From Longimicrobiales bacterium (GTDB taxonomy: Bacteria > Gemmatimonadota > Gemmatimonadetes > Longimicrobiales > Gaopeijiaceae): a stretch of DNA of 64,000 nucleotides. Of this stretch, positions 50,800 to 60,600 are shown piece by piece. Every line of letters starts with the position of its first letter. The stretch's first letter is position 1. Both the position numbers and the translations under genes were made by a program. The notes beneath the pieces were generated by a model. It was not told the origin of the DNA. It made no database searches and saw nothing but the letters and a program-made list of their open reading frames with translations. The stretch lies in the NCBI GenBank assembly GCA_958295645.1, contig OY282361.1, forward strand, positions 62,001 through 126,000, written 5' to 3'.

Positions 50800-52226
50800 C
50801 CAAGCGGATTCGCCCGTCGTTTTTGCGGGTCTCGGCCGTTGTCGTTGCGTTCGGCACGGGCGCTTACGTAGCCTATGCGGACGTCTTCCCTTGGAACTTG
50901 ATACGCCAGGGATACAAGACGGCAATGCTAATCCGTTACGCTCGTGCGATTCAGCTGCCCATCTCGGACATCTGGCACATCACGGAGATGCCGGCGGACA
51001 GCGTAGCGTCGTCTCGCATCAAGTTGGCCAGTGGCGAGAGCCTGTCGGATCCAGTCGTGATGGACGGCGGGCGGTGGCGGTTCGGCGAGCTGTGTCCACA
51101 GGCGGACGGATGTCTCGCCGTGGAGTTCTCAGGAAGCGGCGAGGCTGGGCGCACGTGGCCTTTGCAGTCCCTGGAGATCGCCGAGTCGAAGATCATTGCC
51201 CGCTTGCCGTACGAAAAGACGCCGGGCGTTTCGAGCCACGAGGTGCTGGTCTCGAGTTACGTGGTCCCCTTCTCGGACGGCGGTTTGCTGGCCACGCTCA
51301 ACTACCGCCACTTTCACTTTCCCTTTTCTGCGGGATTGGTTCGCTTCGACCGAACTGGTCGGCTGATGTGGCGCCGGCGAGACTACAGCCATCACGAAGC
51401 TTATGTGACTCCAGGAGATACGATTTGGGTTCCAAGCCTTGAGTTGTCGCGCGACGCGCCCGCGGTCTTCGGTGCTTGCGAGCAAGGGTCTGCGATCTTT
51501 GACGCAGTCAATATCCTGGATGGCGACGGAGCCCTCGTCGACCAAGTGTCGGTGATGGATGCGTTGCTCGATTCTCCCTGGACGTCGTTGTTGGCCTGGG
51601 CGAACCCATGCGATCCCCTCCACATGAATGCCGTGTCTTCGGTGGGGGACGTCTCCGGGCTCGATGGCGTGAAGGCAGGGGACATGTTGCTGTCGTTGAG
51701 AGAGCTGAACGCTGTCGCCATCCTCGACCGGGAAGCTCGCGAGGTGAAGCGCATGATACTGGGAACGTTTTCGGCGCAGCACAGCGTTAAGCACCTGGGC
51801 GGATCGAGGTTCATCATGTTCGACAACCAGGGCGGGGGCGGCTGCGGACGGCCGGCGGACCCGGAAGGAACGTGCCGCAAGTACTCACGCGTGCTCGTGG
51901 TGGACGCGGCGACCAGTGAGGAAACAGTGATTTTCCCGAGGGGCGAGGATCGTTTCGCGCATTGGGGCTCCCGTTTGCAAGGCCGAATATCGATATCGCC
52001 GGACAGGACTCGCGTGATCGCCTCCTTTGCAAATATCGGCAAGGCCGTGGAAGTGCGAGTCGAAGACGGCGCCGTGTTGGCGGAGTTCGATTTTGTCCAC
52101 GACGTGAGGGGGATCGAGCGGTTTCGAGCCGAGGGCGACGTCATCCGGTTCGAGGACGGCAGTGTCTTCTACGCCTGCGAGTGGCTGCCGTTGCGAGAGC
52201 CTGGCTGGTGCGCTACGGACTTATGA
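50796..52226 (+). CDS. Membrane-anchored arylsulfotransferase-like protein, paralogue 1
   Basis: A 476-residue protein with one N-terminal membrane segment (FLRVSAVVVAFGTGAYVAYA, N-in signal anchor) and an extracytoplasmic propeller-like body. The pattern matches the arylsulfotransferase (ASST) superfamily: DYSHHEAYV, then a CDPLHMNAV histidine, GDMLLSLRELNAVAILD, AQHSVKHLGG and FIMFDN. ASSTs move sulfate between phenols through a histidine. Cysteines in ELCPQADGCLAVEF probably pair. ATG 50796 matches the starts of paralogues 2 and 4. From about 51771 on it is nearly identical to paralogue 2. The family call is from motif order; the sulfotransfer activity is unproven. Confidence 0.75.
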   Translation: MTKRIRPSFLRVSAVVVAFGTGAYVAYADVFPWNLIRQGYKTAMLIRYARAIQLPISDIWHITEMPADSVASSRIKLASGESLSDPVVMDGGRWRFGELCPQADGCLAVEFSGSGEAGRTWPLQSLEIAESKIIARLPYEKTPGVSSHEVLVSSYVVPFSDGGLLATLNYRHFHFPFSAGLVRFDRTGRLMWRRRDYSHHEAYVTPGDTIWVPSLELSRDAPAVFGACEQGSAIFDAVNILDGDGALVDQVSVMDALLDSPWTSLLAWANPCDPLHMNAVSSVGDVSGLDGVKAGDMLLSLRELNAVAILDREAREVKRMILGTFSAQHSVKHLGGSRFIMFDNQGGGGCGRPADPEGTCRKYSRVLVVDAATSEETVIFPRGEDRFAHWGSRLQGRISISPDRTRVIASFANIGKAVEVRVEDGAVLAEFDFVHDVRGIERFRAEGDVIRFEDGSVFYACEWLPLREPGWCATDL

Positions 52227-52261
52227 CGAGCGTAGAACCGCCAAGCTGCCAGAGCAGCGCG

Positions 52262-53707
52262 ATGACCAAGCGGATTGGCCGGTCGCTTCTATGGGTATCG
52301 GCTGTTCTCGTTGCGTTCGGCACGGGTGCCTACGTAGCCTATGCCGACGTCTTCCCGTGGAACTTGGTATACCGGGGATACAAGACGGCATGGCATATCC
52401 GCGACGCTCGTGTGGCGGAGATGCCCGACCCGGGCCGCTGGCACGTCGCGGAGATGCCTGCGGACAGCGTAGCGTCCTTCCGCGTCAAGTTGATCGGTGG
52501 CGAGGGCCTGTCGGATCCAGTCGTGATGGACGGCGAACGGTGGTCGTTCGACGAGCTGTGTCCGCAGGCGGACGGATGCTTGGCCGTGGAGTTCTCGGGA
52601 AGCGGCGAGGCTGGGCGCACGTGGCCCTTGCAGTTCCTGAAGATCGCCGAGTCGAAGATCACTGCCCGCTTGCCGTACGAGAAGACGCCGGGCGTCTCGA
52701 GCCACGAGGTGCTGGTCCTGGTTTACATGGTTCCCTACGCGGACGACGGCTTGCTGGCCACGTTCAGCTACCGCAACTTTCACTTTCCCTATCCTGCGGG
52801 AGTGGTTCGCTTCGACCGGAGCGGGCGGCCGGTGTGGTACCGGCAAGACTACAGTCATCACGAGCCCTATGTGGCTCCAGGAGGCGCCATTTGGATCGCA
52901 GGCATGGAGCTGTCGCGGGACACCCCTGGCGTCTTCGGCACTTGCGAGAAAGAGCAGCCCGCGATGCTCGACGTGGTCAAGATTCTCGACGCCGACGGGA
53001 CCCTCGTCGACCAAGTGTCGGTGATGGACGCGTTGCTCGATTCTCCCTGGGCGTCGTTGCTGGCTTGGGCGGATCCATGCGATCCCACCCACATGAATGC
53101 GGTGTCTCCGGTGGGGGACGACGTCTCGGGGCTCGATGGCGTGGCGGCGGGGGACATGCTGCTGTCGTTGAGAAACCTGAACGCTGTCGCCATCCTCGAC
53201 CCGGAAGCTCGCGAGGTGAAGCACATGATGCGGGGAACGTTCTCGGCGCAGCACAGCGTTAAGCACCTGGGCGGATCGAGGTTCATCATGTTCGACAACC
53301 ACGGCGGGGGCGGCTGCGGACGGCCGGCGGACCCGGAAGGAACGTGCCGCAAGTACTCACGCGTGCTCGTGGTGGACGCGGCGACCAGTGAGGAAACGGT
53401 GATTTTCCCGAGGGGCCAGGATCGTTTCGCGCATTGGTACTCCCATGCGAAAGGCCGAATATCGATATCGCCGGACAGGACTCGCGTGATCGCTTCCTTT
53501 GCAAGGATCGGCAAGGCCGTGGAAGTGCGAGTCGAAAACGGCGCCGTGTTGGCGGAGTTCGATTTTGTCCACGACGTGAGGGGGATCGAGCGGTTTCGAG
53601 CCGAGGGCGACGTCATCCGGTTCGAGGACGGCAGTGTCTTCTACGCCTGCGAGTGGCTGCCGTTGCGAGAGCCTCTTGCAGGGTGCGCCACGGATTTGCG
53701 ACCTTGA
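52262..53707 (+). CDS. Membrane-anchored arylsulfotransferase-like protein, paralogue 2 (mosaic)
   Basis: A 481-residue sister of paralogue 1: membrane segment LLWVSAVLVAFGTGAYVAYA, paired cysteines in ELCPQADGCLAVEF, DYSHHEPYV, CDPTHMNAV, GDMLLSLRNLNAVAILD, AQHSVKHLGG, FIMFDNHGG. The DNA is a patchwork: 52776-53246 is identical base for base, as far as I can read, to 56008-56478 of paralogue 4, whereas 53243-53673 is nearly identical to 51771-52201 of paralogue 1. ATG 52262 follows AGAGCAGCGCG without a strong ribosome site. It starts 35 bp after the paralogue 1 stop. Confidence 0.75.
   Translation: MTKRIGRSLLWVSAVLVAFGTGAYVAYADVFPWNLVYRGYKTAWHIRDARVAEMPDPGRWHVAEMPADSVASFRVKLIGGEGLSDPVVMDGERWSFDELCPQADGCLAVEFSGSGEAGRTWPLQFLKIAESKITARLPYEKTPGVSSHEVLVLVYMVPYADDGLLATFSYRNFHFPYPAGVVRFDRSGRPVWYRQDYSHHEPYVAPGGAIWIAGMELSRDTPGVFGTCEKEQPAMLDVVKILDADGTLVDQVSVMDALLDSPWASLLAWADPCDPTHMNAVSPVGDDVSGLDGVAAGDMLLSLRNLNAVAILDPEAREVKHMMRGTFSAQHSVKHLGGSRFIMFDNHGGGGCGRPADPEGTCRKYSRVLVVDAATSEETVIFPRGQDRFAHWYSHAKGRISISPDRTRVIASFARIGKAVEVRVENGAVLAEFDFVHDVRGIERFRAEGDVIRFEDGSVFYACEWLPLREPLAGCATDLRP
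52776..53246. repeat. 471-bp gene-conversion tract, identical to 56008-56478
   Basis: Line-by-line comparison at a constant offset of 3,232 bp shows no difference over 471 bp. Outside both ends the two genes differ every few bases. The tract encodes the middle of the protein with the DYSHH and HMNAV motifs. Confidence 0.9.
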
Positions 53708-54014
53708 GGTTCGTCGTGTTGGTGTCGGCCCGGATCCATCCGGGCAAGACCGAGGAACACGCGAAGGGCCAACGAGTTGCCCGGCCAACTCGGTTCCTTC
53801 CGAACGCCGGGAGGCTCGGGTACTGGCTAGTGACTGGCCTGGGAGGCGGCATTGCTCCTTGCCGCGTCGCTCGTGACAAGCTATCTTCACTCGCGTGAGA
53901 CGCGACGGACGGATCCGCCCCCGAATCCGAGCCACTCCGGGTCGTTTGGGCGAAGCCATGACGGTGCGGGTCCGAACGGGCGGCGCAGGCAACCCAACCA
54001 AGAAGAGATTCGAG
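53708..54014 (+). other. Duplicated 3' flank of paralogue 2 and upstream region of paralogue 3
   Basis: The first ~80 bp resemble the DNA after paralogue 4 (56934-57009). There that DNA leads to the start of the YIGPGAG gene; here the ATG position reads ttgcc and no such gene follows. The conserved block at 53863-53890 is shared with the region upstream of the deleted copy. A GTG at 53895 opens a 40-codon in-frame extension of paralogue 3 that I consider less likely to be its true start. Confidence 0.6.
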
Positions 54015-55481
54015 ATGGCGATGGACGCAACGACGCAATCGGACAGCGAGAAGGTTCGCCGGAGCGATGGCGCGCGCTCCAGGGCCACGCGCTTCTCTCG
54101 CCTGTTGTTTTGGTCTTCAGTCCTCGTGCTTGCGTTCGGTGCGGGCATGTACTTGGTCGGGTCCGACACGTTTCCGCGATCTCGGATTCACCGCGGAGTG
54201 AAGGCGGTGCGCGACATGTGGGCTGCGCATACCTTGAAGATGCCCGCTCTCGGCGGTTGGCATGCCGTCGAAGCCCCTCCGGACAGCGTCGGGCTGCGCC
54301 GGGTCGAGTTGGCGGGCGAGGAGGGATTGACGGATCCCGTCTTGGCGGACGGCGGGTGGTGGCGTTTCGGGGAGCGCTGCCCGGAGGCGGACGGATGTCT
54401 GGCCGTGGAGTTCTCGGACCGCGGCGAAGTCGGCCGAGCTTGGCCGTTTCGCCCCATCGAGATCGAAGAGGCTGGAGTCGCCCACGGCTCTCGGTACGAG
54501 AAGACGCCCGGCGTGGCAAGTCACGAAGTTCTCGCCGTGAGTTCCGTGGTTCCGTACTCGAACGGCGACTTGCTGGCTACGTTCGCATACAGGAAATTTC
54601 ACTTTCCCTATGCTGCCGGCATCGCGCGAATCGACCGGACGGGCCAGCCGCTGTGGCATAGAAGAGACTACAGCCATCACGAGCCCTATGTGGCCGACGA
54701 CGGCACGATTTGGGTCGCAGGCCTGAAGCCTTCGCCCAGGGCGCTTGGAACGATTGCCGAGTGCAAGAATGGAACTGCCGTGCTCGACGTGGTCAACGTT
54801 CTGGACGGCCGCGGAACGCTGGTTGAGGAGGTGTTGGTGGCCGACGTGCTCTACGATTCGCCATGGGCGTCCGCGCTGACATGGGCGAACCCGTGCGATC
54901 CGCTTCACCTGAATTCGGTATCCGCGGTGGACGAGGACGTCTCGGGACTCGACGGGGTGACGCCGGGGGACATGGTGCTGTCGTTGCAGAACTTGAACGC
55001 TTTCGCCATCCTCGACAGCAAGACGCACGAGTTGAAGCGGCTGGTGCGCGGGGCGTTCGCGAGGCAGCACAGCGTCAAGCACCTGGGCGGGTCGGAGTTC
55101 GTGATGTTCGACAAAGAGGGCGGTCGCGGACGGCAGAGGGACGCGAAAGGAATGCGCTACAAGTACTCGCGCGTGCTCGTGGTGGACGCGGCGACCGGTG
55201 AGGAAACAGTGATCTTCCCGAGGAACCCGGAGCGCCTCGCTGATTGGTATTCGGCAGGGGGCGGACGGATATCGATATCGCCAGACGGGACCCGTCTGAT
55301 CGCATCCTACTCGGCCGCTGGCAAGGCCGTCGAAGTGCAAATCGAGGACGGGAGGGTGCTGGCAGAATTCGACTTTGTCCACGACATGCGGAGATTCGGG
55401 CGGCTCGCCGGGAACGACGCGGTGCGGTTCGAGAGCGGCGCCGTCTTCTACGCCCTTGCGACGCCGGGCGACAAGCAGTAG
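54015..55481 (+). CDS. Membrane-anchored arylsulfotransferase-like protein, paralogue 3 (divergent)
   Basis: A 488-residue and most divergent member. ATG 54015 (or 54021) starts MAMDATTQSDSEKVRRSDGA, a cytoplasmic head absent from the others, then the anchor LLFWSSVLVLAFGAGMYLVG. Family motifs are retained: RCPEADGCLAVEF, DYSHHEPYV, CDPLHLNSV (Leu for Met), GDMVLSLQNLNAFAILD, RQHSVKHLGG, FVMFDKEGG (Lys for Asn). The DN-to-DK change in the last motif may matter for activity. It has its own upstream block, so it probably heads the unit with paralogue 4, which begins 9 bp after its stop. Confidence 0.75.
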   Translation: MAMDATTQSDSEKVRRSDGARSRATRFSRLLFWSSVLVLAFGAGMYLVGSDTFPRSRIHRGVKAVRDMWAAHTLKMPALGGWHAVEAPPDSVGLRRVELAGEEGLTDPVLADGGWWRFGERCPEADGCLAVEFSDRGEVGRAWPFRPIEIEEAGVAHGSRYEKTPGVASHEVLAVSSVVPYSNGDLLATFAYRKFHFPYAAGIARIDRTGQPLWHRRDYSHHEPYVADDGTIWVAGLKPSPRALGTIAECKNGTAVLDVVNVLDGRGTLVEEVLVADVLYDSPWASALTWANPCDPLHLNSVSAVDEDVSGLDGVTPGDMVLSLQNLNAFAILDSKTHELKRLVRGAFARQHSVKHLGGSEFVMFDKEGGRGRQRDAKGMRYKYSRVLVVDAATGEETVIFPRNPERLADWYSAGGGRISISPDGTRLIASYSAAGKAVEVQIEDGRVLAEFDFVHDMRRFGRLAGNDAVRFESGAVFYALATPGDKQ

Positions 55482-55490
55482 AGTAGCGCG

Positions 55491-56933
55491 ATGACCGAAC
55501 GGACTCGCCGGTCGCTTCTATGGCTATCGACTGTTCTCGTTGCGTTCGGCACGGGCGCCTGCGTAGGCTATGCCGAGGTCTTCCCGTGGAACTTGGTATA
55601 CCGGGGATACAAGACGGTTCGGCTGATCCGCGCCGCTCGTTTGGCCCCGCAGATGCCCGACCCGGGCCGCTGGCACGTCGCGGAGACGCCTGCGGACAGC
55701 GTAGCGGCGTCCCGCATCAAGTTGACCGGTGGCGAGGGCCTGTTGGATCCAGTCGTGATGGCCGGCGGACGGTGGCAGTTCGGCGAGCTGTGTCCGCAGA
55801 CGGACGGATGCTTGGCCGTGGAGTTCTCAGGAAGCGGCGAGGCTGGGCGCACGTGGCCCTTGCAGTCCCTGAAGATCGCGGAATCGAAGATCATTGCCGA
55901 CTTGCCGCACGAGAAGGTGCCGGGCGTCTCGAGCCACGAGGTGCCGGTCGTGAATTACATGGTTCCCTACGCGGACGACGGCTTGCTGGCCACGCTCAGC
56001 TACGGCGACTTTCACTTTCCCTATCCTGCGGGAGTGGTTCGCTTCGACCGGAGCGGGCGGCCGGTGTGGTACCGGCAAGACTACAGTCATCACGAGCCCT
56101 ATGTGGCTCCAGGAGGCGCCATTTGGATCGCAGGCATGGAGCTGTCGCGGGACACCCCTGGCGTCTTCGGCACTTGCGAGAAAGAGCAGCCCGCGATGCT
56201 CGACGTGGTCAAGATTCTCGACGCCGACGGGACCCTCGTCGACCAAGTGTCGGTGATGGACGCGTTGCTCGATTCTCCCTGGGCGTCGTTGCTGGCTTGG
56301 GCGGATCCATGCGATCCCACCCACATGAATGCGGTGTCTCCGGTGGGGGACGACGTCTCGGGGCTCGATGGCGTGGCGGCGGGGGACATGCTGCTGTCGT
56401 TGAGAAACCTGAACGCTGTCGCCATCCTCGACCCGGAAGCTCGCGAGGTGAAGCACATGATGCGGGGAACGTTCTCGGAACAGCACAGCGTCAAGCACTT
56501 GGGCGGATCGAAGTTCATCATGTTCGACAACCGGCGAGACCGCGACTGGATCAAGGATGCGGATGGGAAGCCACGGACGCGCTACAAGTATTCTCGAGTG
56601 CTTGTGTTGGATGCAGCGACCGGAGAGGAAACGGTGATCTTCCCGAGGGGCGAGGATCGTTTCGCGCACTGGTACTCCAGACGCAGAGGCCGGATATCGA
56701 TATCGCCGGATGGAACGCGAGTGATCGCCTCCTTTGAAGACGCCGGCAGGGCTGTGGAAGTGCGAATCGAAGACGGCGCCGTGTTGGCGGAGTTCGATTT
56801 GCCCACGACAAGACGATTCGAGCGGTTCCGCACCGGGGGCGACGTGGTGCGGTTTCGAGTCGGCAACGCATTCTACGCCTGCGAGTGGCTACCGTTGCGA
56901 GAGCCTCTTGCAGGGTGCGCCACGGATTTGTAA
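55491..56933 (+). CDS. Membrane-anchored arylsulfotransferase-like protein, paralogue 4
   Basis: A 480-residue protein with anchor LLWLSTVLVAFGTGACVGYA and motifs ELCPQTDGCLAVEF, DYSHHEPYV, CDPTHMNAV, GDMLLSLRNLNAVAILD, EQHSVKHLGG, FIMFDNRRD. The insert after FDN (WIKDADGKPRTRYKYS) differs from the Gly/Cys-rich insert of paralogues 1 and 2. It shares a 471-bp identical tract with paralogue 2. A cysteine near the anchor (GACVGYA) is unique but lies within the membrane segment. It is followed by the YIGPGAG gene in the same orientation. Confidence 0.75.
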   Translation: MTERTRRSLLWLSTVLVAFGTGACVGYAEVFPWNLVYRGYKTVRLIRAARLAPQMPDPGRWHVAETPADSVAASRIKLTGGEGLLDPVVMAGGRWQFGELCPQTDGCLAVEFSGSGEAGRTWPLQSLKIAESKIIADLPHEKVPGVSSHEVPVVNYMVPYADDGLLATLSYGDFHFPYPAGVVRFDRSGRPVWYRQDYSHHEPYVAPGGAIWIAGMELSRDTPGVFGTCEKEQPAMLDVVKILDADGTLVDQVSVMDALLDSPWASLLAWADPCDPTHMNAVSPVGDDVSGLDGVAAGDMLLSLRNLNAVAILDPEAREVKHMMRGTFSEQHSVKHLGGSKFIMFDNRRDRDWIKDADGKPRTRYKYSRVLVLDAATGEETVIFPRGEDRFAHWYSRRRGRISISPDGTRVIASFEDAGRAVEVRIEDGAVLAEFDLPTTRRFERFRTGGDVVRFRVGNAFYACEWLPLREPLAGCATDL

Positions 56934-57009
56934 CTTTGAGGCTTGTCGTGTCGGTTTTCGGCCTGGATCCGTCTGGGCGAGATCAAGGAACGCGCGAGGG
57001 GCAACGAGT

Positions 57010-57309
57010 ATGACAGCGACAGCGTTGGGGGTTGTGGCGGGAATTCCTGGGCTAGCCAGCGCTCCGGACTTGGCGCATGGCGCCGAAGCGCTGGCGTTGG
57101 CCTACATAGGGCCGGGTGCCGGCATTGCCGCCGTGGGAGCGGTGCTTGCGATCGGGTGGGTGGGGTTCCAGGTGATCGTGGGCTTGGTTTGGTATCCGGT
57201 TAGGCAGGTGCGACAGTGGCGTCGAGCACGTCGGTCCCGTTCGGCGGACCCGGCCGACGAGACGGTGATGCCCCATGCCCGTTCTGAATCGGCAGACTCC
57301 GCCAGCTAG
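57010..57309 (+). CDS. Small membrane protein with YIGPGAG motif
   Basis: A 99-residue protein starting ATG 57010 after CGAGGGGC. A weak signal-like N-terminus is followed by LALAYIGPGAGIAAVGAVLA and a long membrane helix to about residue 60, then an arginine-rich cytoplasmic tail (VRQVRQWRRARRSRS). YIGPGAG-type short membrane proteins are widespread but uncharacterised; the same motif also opens some larger membrane phosphodiesterase/alkaline-phosphatase-like proteins. Linkage to the sulfotransferase-like array suggests a shared envelope role. Its TAG shares the CTAG 57306-57309 with the stop of the opposing gene. Confidence 0.7.
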   Translation: MTATALGVVAGIPGLASAPDLAHGAEALALAYIGPGAGIAAVGAVLAIGWVGFQVIVGLVWYPVRQVRQWRRARRSRSADPADETVMPHARSESADSAS

Positions 57310-57662
57310 ATCGCCTTCAAGACCTGCTCTAGCCCTGGAGCATCCCGGTTGTAGCCGGGAGCTGGACCTTCGAAAGTCGCGTCGGACAACTCCACGGCGG
57401 CTATCTTGGCCAAGTTGAAGTGCTTCCAGCCGCCGCCCGCCGTCCTGGCGCCGCCCGTCTGCCAAGCCAGAAGGGTGGGATTCCCGGCCCCGCTGATCCC
57501 GAGCGCATGAGGCCAAGCCAAGCGCAAGCTCATCGCGGATCCGTAGAGGAGCCGGACTTCGTGGCGGCCGTCGATGGCCTCGACCAGCCGGGCGACGAGT
57601 TCCTTGGGGTCGGAACTGCGGGGCCGCGTGCGTGCGTTCGCGTCGGCAGCCCGGCGGCTCAT
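57306..57662 (-). CDS. Short WYL-domain-like protein
   Basis: A 118-residue protein: DPKELVARLVEAIDGRHEVRLLYG, AWPHALGISGAGNPTLLAWQTGG, GGWKHFNLAKIAAVELSD and FEGPAPGYN follow the pattern of a single WYL domain (helix, Y-x-G, P-H-x-L-G, W-x-x-F-x-L, F). WYL domains bind nucleic-acid-like ligands and usually sit after a DNA-binding HTH, but none is present here. It may be a stand-alone sensor or a remnant of a regulator. ATG 57662 shares one base with the stop of the M14 gene (TGATG), so it is coupled to it. Confidence 0.6.
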   Translation of the reverse strand: MSRRAADANARTRPRSSDPKELVARLVEAIDGRHEVRLLYGSAMSLRLAWPHALGISGAGNPTLLAWQTGGARTAGGGWKHFNLAKIAAVELSDATFEGPAPGYNRDAPGLEQVLKAI

Positions 57663-60600
57663 CAGTTGTTCCCCGGCTCCTCGTCCGCAACCGCCTCTTC
57701 GCCGGTCGCCGAGAGGTTGTCGTGGTTCATGAGGACGTTGAACAACAGCGCGTACGAGCCGTGCGTGTGCGAGCGCCAAAACGGATTGAAGGAGAACATC
57801 ACCACATGTCCGTCGCCAAGCGGAACGTCCACCAAGGCCGGCGCGTTGGCCAGCGCGCGTCCGTTCTGCAGTCCTCCGCTGATCAGCAAGTCCTCGGTCT
57901 TCGCGGCGAAGCGCATCACCACCCGAACGTGGTCCGTTCGCGGCCCGAAGGAAATGCCGCTCCCTGGACTCTCCTTTCCCTCTTCGTCCTCCTCGGCCTC
58001 CCGGAAAGCGGCCACGCCCAGCTGGCCCAGATCGCGCGCGCGGCCCTGGACGACATCCTCTTCGTCGTAGCCGCCCCTGCCGGTTCTGCGCCGCGTGGTG
58101 TCGCCGGGACCCCGCTCGGCAGCCCCGCCTCCCGGGCCGCCTCCTCCGCCAAAGAAGCGACCGCCGCCCCCCATCTGGAAGACCGGGCCCGAGTTGAAGG
58201 CCACGCCCAGATCGTCGTATCCGTAGGCGATCGGGCTTGTCTCGTCCGTCGCCCTGGCCGCGAAGACGCCGCCTCGTGCCCACAGGTCCGGCGTGTTCCG
58301 AATCGACACGCCCTCGGCCAGCCCGAAATGAACCGGCAGCCGGGAGGCCCCCGCCATCGTCACTAAGACGCCGCCGGCCTCCACGAACTCTTTGAGGTGC
58401 AGCACCCCTTCCAAGCCGAGCCCGCCGCGCATGTCGCTCGTCGAGTCCTGGCGGCCGATGTTGGGCGTCACCTCCGTCGCCCGCCACGGCACCGGCTCGT
58501 CGGCGCGCAAACCGCGTACTAGAGACATTGCATCGCCCCGTTGCTGGCCCATCACGACGACGTCGTAGTCGCCTCTCAGCTCAGGGTTGTCGCGCAGCTC
58601 GTGCACCGAGATGTAGTCGTACGGCACGCCGTACTCGTCCAGGCCGATGCGCAGCCAGCCCTCGTCTTGCGTGTTCGTCCAGGTGTGCACGACCGCGACC
58701 CTTGGTGTCCGCAGCGCGTGCATGCGCACGTCCGGCTCCTCGCGGGTGCGATAGGCCGTGAAGCCGTACCCGCGGCCCGCCTGGTCCAGGATGGCGGCGA
58801 GATCGGCGCCGGGGTTGTCCGTCTCGCGCACCACGAACGAGCCTGCACCAAACGCGCGGTCGTCGCTCGTGAATTCCGTCTCGGCCGCCATGATTGCCAA
58901 CTCGGGATGCGCGAACCGAAACGCTGCCAGCGCGTTGTCCGCGTTGTAGCGCACCAAGTACGTCCCGCCCCTTCGTCCTTCGACTCCGCCGGGCACAGGC
59001 GCTGGCTCGGCAAGGACCATCTTCGCGTCCAGGACCGCGGCGTCCTCCACGCGCACCGTCCGAGCGTTGAACAACGGCCCGACCGTCCATCCCACGTCGT
59101 CGTAGGGCCGGGGGTCGTTGGGGTTGTAGTACTGCTTGTCCAGCAGCATGTCGGCGCCTCGGGAATGCGGCTGGTCCATCCGCACGACGTAACTGCCCCT
59201 GGGGAACGTGGTGTCGGCCAGTTGGATGTCCTCGTCCGCGCGATGGACTTCGAAGGCGTGGTCGGCCAGGAGCTGCAGCAGACGCATCTGTTGGCCGGGC
59301 CGGGGGTCGTCGGCGGGCAGGACGTAGGCCGCGGGTCCTTCGTTGCGGGCCTTGGCCACGGAGCGTTGCGACTTGCGATAGAAGTTGTGGAGAAAGTCTT
59401 GGCGATTCGTCGCCACTTCGTGCATCGCGATCAGGACGGCGCTCTGCTGAAGGTTGACGTTGTTGCGAATGCTCCAGACGACTTCCTTGAGCGGCGTGCT
59501 GGGCCGGTGCCACTGGCGTTGCACGTTGGCGCCGACGATGCGCGTGGAGGCGTCGCCCGCGCCCTGAGTCTCGTAGAAGCGGCCGATGGAATTGCGCATG
59601 TGCGCCACCCACATCATATAGTTGGCGCCCCATCCGTCGTAGAAGTCGAACGTGTAGACGCCCGGAACGCCGAACGCGGTCATGTCCTGCACTTCCTTGT
59701 AGGCCAGCCGGTTCCATTCGTTGATCACGATGGGGTCGAGCCACGCGTTGTACGGTCCGCGGCCCGTGGAGGTGTACAAGTGGGAAGCCGATTCGTGATG
59801 ATCGTGGAAGACCGTCGGCCGGTACTCCAAGTATGTCCGCGTGACGGCCTGCGAGAGCGCCAAGGCCAGCCCGATGTTGTCGCGATTGTTGTCGTGCGCC
59901 ACGTACTTGCCCCAGTACAGCGGCCGCGTGGGCAAGTTGGCCTCCGGATCCTTGCGCTTGCCCATGTGCAGGTCCACGACCTTGGCCCGGCCGTCCACTT
60001 CGACCACGGGCGTGATCATGTAGACGAGGCCGTCGCGGATCTGCATGAGGAAGTCGCTCTCGCCCACCGCAAGCCGGTAGGCCAGCTCCATGAACATCTC
60101 CGGCGACCCCGTCTCGGGGGAATGAATGGCGCCCACGGACCAGTACGCCGGCTTGGCCGAGCCAATGATCCGTTGGGCCTCTTCCGGCGTCGTGGTTCTG
60201 GGATCCGCCAGCGCCCGCAACGCCGCCTTGTTGGCTTCCAGTCCGGCGATGGACTCCTCCGAGCCGACGACCACGAGGATCATCTCGCGTCCTTCCTCCG
60301 ACTCGCCGATGGTGAACACCTCGACCCTCGGCGAAGCGGCGGCGAGCGCCCGCATGTAGGAATGGACTTCTTCGGGGTAGCTGAGGATGTCGGGCGCCCC
60401 GGCGATGTGACCCAGGTGGTCCAACGGGGTCGGCACGGTCTCGCTGGCGGGCAGATGATCGACGAGCGGCGTCGCGAAGAACGGCTCGGTCGTGGCCTCG
60501 CCTATGAGGGCCGTGTAGGTCTCGTCAATGGCTTGGCGGGACGGGGCGGACGTTTGGGTGGAGGAAGTCGGCTGGACCACGGACAGCGGGGGCCGGGCCG

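Noticed and set aside
53895..54014. GTG 53895 as the start of paralogue 3
   Set aside because: The 40 added residues are Arg/Gly/Thr-rich and unlike the other paralogues; the MDA-type start at 54015 is shared with the deleted copy.
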